Program-made: the position numbers and the translations under genes | Shown: positions 6,914 to 11,906 of the stretch, piece after piece | Layout: each line of letters begins with the position of its first letter | How positions within the stretch are numbered: the stretch's first letter is position 1 | NCBI GenBank assembly: GCA_005881495.1 | Contig: VBHI01000139.1 | Location: forward strand, 1-11,906 | Length of the DNA stretch: 11,906 nt | Source: Chloroflexota bacterium | Lineage (GTDB): Bacteria > Chloroflexota > Ktedonobacteria > Ktedonobacterales > Ktedonobacteraceae | Direction of reading: 5' to 3' | The notes under the pieces: model-generated | The model's database searches: none | Told to the model about the DNA's origin: nothing | Seen by the model: only the letters and a program-made list of their open reading frames with translations

Positions 6914-8290
6914 ATGAATCTGCACACTCTTCTCGCACAACGCACCGAGGCGTCCGGCCCGGTCAAAGTCGGCGTCATCGGCGCTGGCAAGTTCGCCTCG
7001 ATGTTCCTCACCCAGGCGCTGAATCTGACCGGGATCCACGTGGTGGGCGTCGCAGACCTCGCTCCGGACCGTGCACGCGCGGCACTGGCACGAACTGGGT
7101 GGCCCGAGGAGCGTTACGCCGCGGCGAGCTTTGACGAAGCGCTCAAGACTGGCGGGACCTACGTCACCGACAGTGCGGACAAGCTGATCGACTCACCTGG
7201 CATCGAGGTAATCGTAGAGGTCACCGGCAACCCGATTGCCGGTGCCTACCACGCAGTCCGCAGTATCGACGCCGGCTGCCACGTGATCATGGTCAATGTT
7301 GAGGCGGACTGCATGATTGGACCGGTTCTGGCCGCGCGTGCCCGTCGTGCGGGCGTTGTGTACGCCATGGCCTATGGCGACCAGCCGGCCTTGATCTGCG
7401 AACTCGTCGACTGGTGCCGGACGGTCGGCTTCGACGTGGTCGCCGCCGGCAAGGGCACCAAGTACCTGCCGGAGTATAACACGTCCACCCCCGACACGGT
7501 GTGGTCGTACTACGGCTTCACCGACGAGCAGCTGGCCCGCGGCGACTTCAACCCGAAGATGTTCAACTCATTCCTCGATGGCACCAAGTCGGCGATCGAG
7601 ATGGCTGCCGTTGCCAATGGAACTGGGCTGGTTCCGCAGGACGAGGGGCTTTTCTTTCTGCCATGTGGTGTCGACGAATTGCCGATCGTCTATCGACCGG
7701 TCTCCGAGGGCGGTGTGTTGACTCGCAAAGGGACTGTGGAGGTCGCCTCGAGCCTGAATCGCGACGGGACCCCCGTCTCTCGAGACCTGCGTTGGGGCGT
7801 GTACGTGACTTTCGAGGCACGGACTGACTACGCGGTGCAGTGCTTTGCCGAGTATGGCGTCAAGACCGATCCGTCGGGTCGCTACGCCTCTCTGTACCGG
7901 CCGTATCACATGATCGGCCTGGAGCTTGCCGTGAGCATCGCGTCGGCCGTCGTGCGCGGGGAGCCGACCGGCGTACCGACCGGCTTCCGAGGTGACGTCA
8001 TGTCGGTGACCAAGCGGGCGCTTACGGCCGGCGAGAGGCTCGACGGTGAGGGCGGCTATATGGTGTACGGTCGGCTTGCCCCGGCCGAGACCTCTGTGGC
8101 GCAGCGAGCCCTGCCGATCGGCCTGGCCAACGGCTTCCGACTCCGCAACGACGTGCCGGCGGGTGCGGTGCTGCGGTGGGACGACGTCGAGGTCGTCGAG
8201 TCTGTGCTTGCAGTGCAGCTGCGCCGCGAGCTCGAGCAGTCGATGCCCACTGCTGGCCGGCCACCCCAGGCGGGAGGCCAGCACGTGTAG
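6914..8290 (+). CDS. NAD(P)-dependent oxidoreductase with C-terminal SAF domain (COG4091, homoserine-dehydrogenase-like)
   Basis: A 458-residue soluble enzyme. The N-terminal Rossmann fold starts at VKVGVIGAGKFASMF (17-31), with the GxGxxA dinucleotide motif. VEVTGNP (101-107) and the Asn/Glu pair in MVNVEAD (126-132) fit the NAD(P)-binding half of the homoserine-dehydrogenase-like superfamily. A central catalytic region contains AAGKGTKYLPEYN (177-189), with lysines that could be catalytic. The last 100 residues resemble an SAF (antifreeze/FlgA-like) domain, with ALPIGLANGFRLRNDVPAG at 399-417. The length matches COG4091 proteins, often labelled predicted homoserine dehydrogenase or misnamed as flagellar FlgA. 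Characterised relatives include sugar-acid dehydrogenases and the DXP reductoisomerase-like DRL enzymes of Brucella; which reaction applies here cannot be told from sequence. ATG 6914 has GGAGGG upstream. The gene appears more GC-rich than the surrounding spacer, and a truncated gene start follows, so it may have been acquired as part of a larger operon. Confidence 0.88.
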   Translation: MNLHTLLAQRTEASGPVKVGVIGAGKFASMFLTQALNLTGIHVVGVADLAPDRARAALARTGWPEERYAAASFDEALKTGGTYVTDSADKLIDSPGIEVIVEVTGNPIAGAYHAVRSIDAGCHVIMVNVEADCMIGPVLAARARRAGVVYAMAYGDQPALICELVDWCRTVGFDVVAAGKGTKYLPEYNTSTPDTVWSYYGFTDEQLARGDFNPKMFNSFLDGTKSAIEMAAVANGTGLVPQDEGLFFLPCGVDELPIVYRPVSEGGVLTRKGTVEVASSLNRDGTPVSRDLRWGVYVTFEARTDYAVQCFAEYGVKTDPSGRYASLYRPYHMIGLELAVSIASAVVRGEPTGVPTGFRGDVMSVTKRALTAGERLDGEGGYMVYGRLAPAETSVAQRALPIGLANGFRLRNDVPAGAVLRWDDVEVVESVLAVQLRRELEQSMPTAGRPPQAGGQHV

Positions 8291-8315
8291 CCCCACCCCC
8301 TAGAGGAGGAGTCGC

Positions 8316-8385
8316 GTGACGTCCCCATCGACAGGGCCTTGGGAGCGGGTCGGCAAGGTCTGCGCTTACCAGCAAGTTTTGGCTC
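8316..8385 (+). pseudogene. Possible 5' remnant of a truncated gene downstream of the oxidoreductase
   Basis: GTG 8316 is preceded by AGGAGGA at 8304-8310 with 5-base spacing and lies 25 bp after the oxidoreductase stop, a typical operon arrangement. The predicted product begins VTSPSTGPWERVGKVCAYQQ and then loses protein-like character as the DNA turns AT-rich. The open frame nominally continues to 8699 through a hairpin and a terminator. I infer the intact start of a second operon gene whose body was lost by deletion. The family is not recognisable from about 20 residues, and the end coordinate is approximate. Confidence 0.35.
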
Positions 8386-8467
8386 AGATCGTCCACAACC
8401 GGTATTGTTCTCGCTGTCTGCGGACAACCTTTTCATACTGCTTCTCTCCTTTGTATTATTCCTTCTC

Positions 8468-8491
8468 TGCGAGATGCCTCCGCATCTCGCA
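8468..8491. terminator. Stem-loop, possible weak terminator
   Basis: TGCGAGATGC (8468-8477) and GCATCTCGCA (8482-8491) form a perfect 10-bp stem with a CTCC loop. Only a weak pyrimidine-rich tail (ATTGCTTTCTCTTCC) follows on the plus strand, so termination would be inefficient. On the minus strand it lies upstream of a possible AAAGGAGAG/ATG start at 8436. Confidence 0.4.
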
Positions 8492-8589
8492 ATTGCTTTC
8501 TCTTCCTTTACCACTGCACGGTCCATCCATACATCGTCGCAACGGTTACCGTCGTTTCATAAAACCGCCACTCACAGAAACGATGGAAC

Positions 8590-8649
8590 GGCCAGAGGAG
8601 AGCTCCAGCAAGTTCGATGCGAAGCTCTCCTCTGGCCATTTGTTTTTTT
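8590..8649 (+). terminator. Strong intrinsic terminator
   Basis: GGCCAGAGGAGAGCT (8590-8604) pairs perfectly with AGCTCTCCTCTGGCC (8623-8637): 15 bp over an 18-base loop. It is followed by ATTTG and seven T residues to 8649. It points rightwards, about 300 bp after the oxidoreductase stop, and probably once ended the transcript of the now truncated operon. Confidence 0.9.
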
Positions 8650-8803
8650 CTCTCCAGCATCTTGCCGTTACCCCACTCTCACCACCTGCTACCTATTAAT
8701 AGTGACAGGAAGCCTCATTCCCGCTTCATAATGTCCTCTTCATCTACAAATCAGTTTGCAGCGCCGTAATCTTGCTGACCTGCAACCTCTCTTCAATAGA
8801 GGT

Positions 8804-9112
8804 CTAACGAGTACTCATCAAAGGTCGATCGTCCTGTTGATAACCAGGTTCACCTGTAGCCTCCAGGCGCTCTCGCATCTGCTCGAATGTAGTCATGTCA
8901 ATCTCGCCGCGTGCATAGCGTTGGCGGAGTATCTCGAGCGCTGAAGGTCCGGCTGGATGAGTGATAGGAGTGGAGGGCGCCGAAGAAGCCGACCTCCTGT
9001 CGAGCCAGCGGATCAGTGCCCAGACAAGTACGACCAGCAACGCAATCCAGAGTGCCATGCTCAACATCATCAGGAACATGCCGCCCCAGCTAAAACCATA
9101 ATCCCACATCAT
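8804..9112 (-). CDS. Small SHOCT-domain membrane protein
   Basis: A 102-residue protein with an N-terminal transmembrane helix at about residues 12-36 (FLMMLSMALWIALLVVLVW), a basic stop-transfer patch (RWLDRR), a Ser/Pro-rich linker, and a C-terminal SHOCT motif at 57-84 (SALEILRQRYARGEIDMTTFEQM, then RERL). SHOCT domains are short oligomerisation or C-terminal modules of unclear function, often in small membrane proteins. Translation probably starts at the ATG reading from 9112, with AGAGAGGA (9128-9121) 8 bases upstream; the next codon is also ATG. It is transcribed away from the copper ATPase across a shared 267-bp intergenic region, so a link to metal stress is plausible but unproven. 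Small SHOCT proteins beside copper ATPases and CsoR genes are familiar from other bacteria by recall. Confidence 0.87.
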   Translation of the reverse strand: MMWDYGFSWGGMFLMMLSMALWIALLVVLVWALIRWLDRRSASSAPSTPITHPAGPSALEILRQRYARGEIDMTTFEQMRERLEATGEPGYQQDDRPLMSTR

Positions 9113-9138
9113 TGTGGTATCCTCTCTTTCTTATCCAC

Positions 9139-9160
9139 TCGGCAGGCTGATGCCTGCCGA
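9139..9160. promoter_or_regulatory. Inverted repeat in the SHOCT/copA divergent region
   Basis: TCGGCAGGC (9139-9147) and GCCTGCCGA (9152-9160) form a perfect 9-bp stem with a TGAT loop, 27 bases upstream of the SHOCT start. It has A residues on its right rather than T, so it is not a plus-strand terminator. It could be a leader hairpin or an operator for the SHOCT gene. Confidence 0.4.
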
Positions 9161-9286
9161 AAAAGGTAACATTCATTCTTTATACATTATCGGCTATACA
9201 TATCACATCTACTACACATCATTTATCCGCGGTATCACAATCTACTCACCAACTCTCATAATTCCGGAAACCCTCCCTTTCACTCC

Positions 9287-9316
9287 TTGACAATGCAGCC
9301 AACAATAGCCTATACT
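9287..9316 (+). promoter_or_regulatory. Sigma70-type promoter of copA
   Basis: A perfect -35 TTGACA (9287-9292) and a near-perfect -10 TATACT (9311-9316) are separated by 18 bp. The predicted transcription start is about 9322-9324, at the left edge of the operator. The longest open frame would begin at the TTG inside this -35 box, so that start can be rejected. Confidence 0.85.
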
Positions 9317-9322
9317 ACATAC

Positions 9323-9343
9323 ATACCCCCACCAGGGGGGTAT
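9323..9343. promoter_or_regulatory. CsoR-type copper-responsive operator
   Basis: ATACCCCC (9323-9330) and GGGGGTAT (9336-9343) form a perfect 8-bp inverted repeat with a 5-base centre. This matches the known CsoR operator form, C-rich and G-rich half-sites flanked by TA. It sits immediately after the -10 box, over the expected transcription start, the position of a repressor that releases DNA when Cu(I) binds. No csoR gene is in this window, so the regulator must be elsewhere. Confidence 0.85.
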
Positions 9344-9379
9344 GGGTTAAACAAAACCGCGAAAACAAAGGTAATGACT

Positions 9380-11773
9380 ATGACTACAGAAACAAGTCGT
9401 TCTATAGAAGAAAAAACCGTTGTGCCTGCGATTCAGCCTGGCGCGGAGAGTTGCGCCATACTTGAATTGGAAGGGATGACCTGCGCCTCCTGCGCCATGC
9501 GCATCGAAAAGGGACTCAAAAAAGTTCCTGGCGTGATAGATGCCAATGTCAACCTTGCCACCGAGCAGGCCACCGTCACCTATTACCCGACCCATACTGG
9601 TCTGGAGCAAATGGTGCAGAAAGTGGAAGCCGTTGGCTACAAAGCAACACCACAAGTCGCGCCTTTACAGAAACCAGCGCAGGCGACGGCGGCCAGCGCT
9701 ATAGTCGCAGCTCCTGAGGTGCCTGCTATCGATGTTCCACAGCAGGATGAGCGAAGCGAGCGAAAACAGGCAGAGATCATCCGCAAGCGCAACTTGCTGA
9801 TCCTGGGTATAGTCCTCACGCTGCCTGTTGTTATCCTCAGCATGTTTTTCATAAATCGCTTCCCCGGCGAGAACTTGCTCTTGCTGGCGCTCACCACTCC
9901 TGTCTGGGCTATTGTGGGTTGGGATTTTCACCGTGGAGCTATCAAGACATTGCGCCACGGCAGCGCGAATATGGATACCCTCATCTCGCTTGGCTCGACC
10001 GCGGCCTATATCATGAGTGTTGTGGCAACCTTTTTCCCGCAAGTCATTGGCTCCGTCACCTTCTATGACACCACTGCTTTAATCATCACCTTGATCTTTT
10101 TGGGGAAGTACCTTGAGGCTCGTGCGACAGGGCAGACCAACGAGGCCATCAGGAAATTGATCGGCTTGCAACCCCGTACCGCTCGTGTTATCCGTGCTGG
10201 ACAAGAAGTCGAGCTTCCTATAGAGCAGGTTCAGGTTAGCGATGAACTCATCGTGCGTCCTGGCGAAAAGATCCCCGTAGACGGTATCGTTCTTGCTGGC
10301 CTCTCGTCGGTCGATGAGTCGATGATTACAGGAGAGAGCATTCCCGTTGAAAAAGGTGAGGGCGAACCGCTGATCGGTGCGACCATTAACCAGCGCGGAC
10401 TGTTACACATGCAAGCAACGAAAGTCGGGGCCGACACTGTCCTGGCAAGCATCATCCGTATGGTTGAGCAAGCACAGGGATCGAAGGCTCCCATCCAGCG
10501 ACTGGCTGACACCATTTCAGGCATTTTCGTCCCGATCGTACTGGTGATCGCTGCCCTCACCTTCATTGCCTGGGCGATAATCGGCTACATAACTGCCGCA
10601 ACTACAGCCGGTATGATGGGCGCCAGCAATCCCTGGATTATTGCTATCATCGCCGCTGTCGCTGTGCTGGTCGTGGCTTGCCCATGCGCATTGGGGCTGG
10701 CGACGCCAACGGCCATTATGGTCGGCACGGGCAAAGGTGCCGAACAGGGTATCCTGATCAAAGGTGGCGAGAGCCTGGAACGCATCCAGGCTGTGCGTGC
10801 CGTGCTGCTTGACAAGACGGGTACCATCACCAAAGGCAAGCCCGAACTGACCGATACCATCGCGCTTGCTGGTATACCGGCAGAAGAGCTGCTGCGCCTC
10901 GTTGCCGAGGCGGAGCAAGGCTCCGAGCATCCCCTGGCAGCGGCGATTGTAGAGGGCGCCAGGGCGCGAGGTATCGCACTCGGCAATACTCCCGAACAGT
11001 TTACCGCTTTTGCCGGGCGTGGTCTTGAAGCTACAATTGAGGGACATTCGGTACTCGTTGGGACTCGTCGTCTCCTGAGTGAGCGCGCTGTGAAATATGG
11101 CGCGGTGGAGGAGCAACTGGCAGCGTTGGAACAGCAGGGCAAGACGGCCATGATCGTCGTGATCGACGGCGACGTGGCGGGGTTGATCGCTGTTGCCGAT
11201 ACAGTCAAGGTTGGCTCAGCGGAAGCCGTCAGAAAGTTGCGCGCGCAGGGACTCGATGTTTGGATGATTACCGGCGATAACCGGAGAGCGGCGCAGGCGA
11301 TTGCAGCACAGGTTGATATCCCTTCCGATCATGTGCTGGCGGAGGTTCTACCAGAAGACAAAGCCAACCAGGTCAAAAAGTTACAGGAACGGGGCCTGGT
11401 CGTGGCCTTTGCAGGAGACGGCATCAATGATGCCCCCGCGCTCGTACAGGCCGATGCTGGCATAGCGATGGGCACCGGTACGGATATCGCAATGGAAGCG
11501 GCGGATATTACGCTCGTCAAGGGAAACTTGAAAAGTGTCGCAACGGCGCTGGAGCTCTCGCGAGCAACGCTACGCACCATCAAACAGAATCTCTTCTGGG
11601 CCTTTGCGTATAACGTCATTTTAATCCCAACGGCCATTCTTTCGCCGCTGATCCCATTCTTACGCGAGAATGCGCCTATCTTCGCAGCGGCGGCAATGGC
11701 GCTGTCGTCGGTTACAGTGGTAAGCAATTCGCTGCGGCTGAGGCGGTTCGGGCGCAAAGAAAACGAGCAATAA
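9380..11773 (+). CDS. copA: Copper-exporting P1B-type ATPase CopA
   Basis: An integral membrane ATP-driven Cu(I) exporter. I place the start at ATG 9380 (797 residues): AAAGGT at 9367-9372 is 7 bases upstream, and promoter and operator occupy the longer frame. ATG 9374 is an alternative. In order: one N-terminal heavy-metal domain with GMTCASC (C35, C38); an Ala/Pro-rich linker of about 40 residues; membrane helices; actuator TGES (317-320); the ion-binding CPC in helix 6 (434-436); phosphorylated Asp478 in DKTGT; the nucleotide-binding His-Pro in SEHPL (H517); and the hinge GDGIND (D680). Helix 7 carries YN (Y744, N745) and helix 8 MALSS (M773, S776, S777), the signature of Cu(I)-specific P1B-1 ATPases rather than Zn/Cd pumps. 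It is probably induced by copper through the upstream CsoR-type operator. All catalytic motifs are intact, and it is the best understood gene in the window. Confidence 0.97.
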   Translation: MTTETSRSIEEKTVVPAIQPGAESCAILELEGMTCASCAMRIEKGLKKVPGVIDANVNLATEQATVTYYPTHTGLEQMVQKVEAVGYKATPQVAPLQKPAQATAASAIVAAPEVPAIDVPQQDERSERKQAEIIRKRNLLILGIVLTLPVVILSMFFINRFPGENLLLLALTTPVWAIVGWDFHRGAIKTLRHGSANMDTLISLGSTAAYIMSVVATFFPQVIGSVTFYDTTALIITLIFLGKYLEARATGQTNEAIRKLIGLQPRTARVIRAGQEVELPIEQVQVSDELIVRPGEKIPVDGIVLAGLSSVDESMITGESIPVEKGEGEPLIGATINQRGLLHMQATKVGADTVLASIIRMVEQAQGSKAPIQRLADTISGIFVPIVLVIAALTFIAWAIIGYITAATTAGMMGASNPWIIAIIAAVAVLVVACPCALGLATPTAIMVGTGKGAEQGILIKGGESLERIQAVRAVLLDKTGTITKGKPELTDTIALAGIPAEELLRLVAEAEQGSEHPLAAAIVEGARARGIALGNTPEQFTAFAGRGLEATIEGHSVLVGTRRLLSERAVKYGAVEEQLAALEQQGKTAMIVVIDGDVAGLIAVADTVKVGSAEAVRKLRAQGLDVWMITGDNRRAAQAIAAQVDIPSDHVLAEVLPEDKANQVKKLQERGLVVAFAGDGINDAPALVQADAGIAMGTGTDIAMEAADITLVKGNLKSVATALELSRATLRTIKQNLFWAFAYNVILIPTAILSPLIPFLRENAPIFAAAAMALSSVTVVSNSLRLRRFGRKENEQ

Positions 11774-11838
11774 CGCTCCCGCCGGACTCGAATGAAAGCG
11801 ATGCCCACGGTTTTTTCCGTCGCAGACGGCACCCAGCT

Positions 11839-11895
11839 ATATGTGCGGTTGCGGGTTTGGCAGACTGCGCCTGCCAAACCCGCAACCGCACATAT
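11839..11895. repeat. Perfect 25-bp inverted repeat (long hairpin)
   Basis: The left arm 11839-11863 (ATATGTGCGG...TTTGGCAG) pairs without mismatch to the right arm 11871-11895 (CTGCCAAACC...GCACATAT) over a 7-base loop, ACTGCGC. It lies 66 bp after the copA stop. No T-run follows, so it is not a canonical terminator, although such a stem could still end or stabilise the transcript. It may be a dispersed palindromic repeat or a small non-autonomous element. The window ends 11 bases later. Confidence 0.9.
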
Positions 11896-11906
11896 TCAAC
11901 TCTTCC

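Larger units (their letters stand above)
8291..8803. other. Non-coding or decayed stretch between oxidoreductase and SHOCT gene
   Basis: This 513-bp interval holds a possible truncated gene start (8316), a hairpin (8468-8491) and a strong terminator (8590-8649). Base composition drops from GC-rich to AT-rich at about 8370-8400, suggesting a junction. Open frames of up to 130 codons cross it on the plus strand, but they run through the terminator and have low-complexity Ser/Leu/Pro/Arg content, so I do not regard them as genes. I see nothing convincing at 8650-8803. Confidence 0.6.

Noticed and set aside
7568..8296. Minus-strand 242-codon open frame
   Set aside because: It is an antisense shadow of the SAF oxidoreductase, His/Arg-rich with no domain.
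8316..8731. Two overlapping plus-strand open frames of 127-130 codons after the oxidoreductase
   Set aside because: They run through a hairpin and a strong terminator, have skewed Ser/Leu/Pro content, and show no domain; only the first ~20 codons at 8316 look gene-like.
9287..9379. N-terminal extension of CopA from the TTG at 9287
   Set aside because: The TTG is part of the -35 box and the extension covers the -10 and the operator; a start with a ribosome binding site exists at 9380.

Overview
The window looks like chromosomal DNA of a free-living, moderately GC-rich bacterium, most likely a member of the Chloroflexota such as a Ktedonobacteria-like organism. This rests on recalled similarity: dispersed 'GTCATCCTGAGTGTAGCGAA' repeats, an IS4-type transposase tail, paired soluble P450s and a COG4091-type oxidoreductase. 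No rRNA, tRNA or other phylogenetic marker is present, so the placement is an inference. I see no CRISPR array, no phage genes and no intact insertion sequence.

Layout, left to right. Positions 1-200 hold two 75-bp direct repeats. At 420-1855 there is a predicted 12-helix membrane protein of about 479 residues, split by an apparent one-base frameshift near 970. It has a threefold internal repeat with a histidine near the start of helices 2, 6 and 10, an arrangement reminiscent of heme-copper oxidase subunit I or NnrS. A strong intrinsic terminator follows. At 2089-2649 is an isoprenylcysteine-carboxyl-methyltransferase-like gene broken by an in-frame TAG, then an intact class I SAM methyltransferase (2869-3678). 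A minus-strand fragment of an IS4-family transposase (about 3808-3965), whose catalytic Glu has become Gly, lies just before two related cytochrome P450 genes (4015-5208 and 5381-6616). Next come a stretch with an operator-like palindrome and a hairpin, then a COG4091-type NAD(P)-dependent oxidoreductase with a C-terminal SAF domain (6914-8290). After it lies a 513-bp stretch with a truncated gene start, a hairpin and a very strong terminator.

The right end is a copper-homeostasis locus. A small SHOCT-domain membrane protein (minus strand, 8804-9112) diverges from a P1B-type copper-exporting ATPase (9380-11773). The ATPase has a near-consensus sigma70 promoter and a CsoR-type operator over the predicted transcription start, which places its real start downstream of the longest open frame. 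The window ends in a perfect 25-bp inverted repeat.

The intact genes do not form one obvious pathway. The methyltransferase, two P450s and oxidoreductase could be tailoring enzymes of a small accessory metabolic region, but no core biosynthetic gene, ferredoxin or ferredoxin reductase is present. The broken genes (frameshift, nonsense codon, dead transposase, truncated gene start) suggest a decaying or rearranged accessory region beside an intact, regulated copper-efflux unit.
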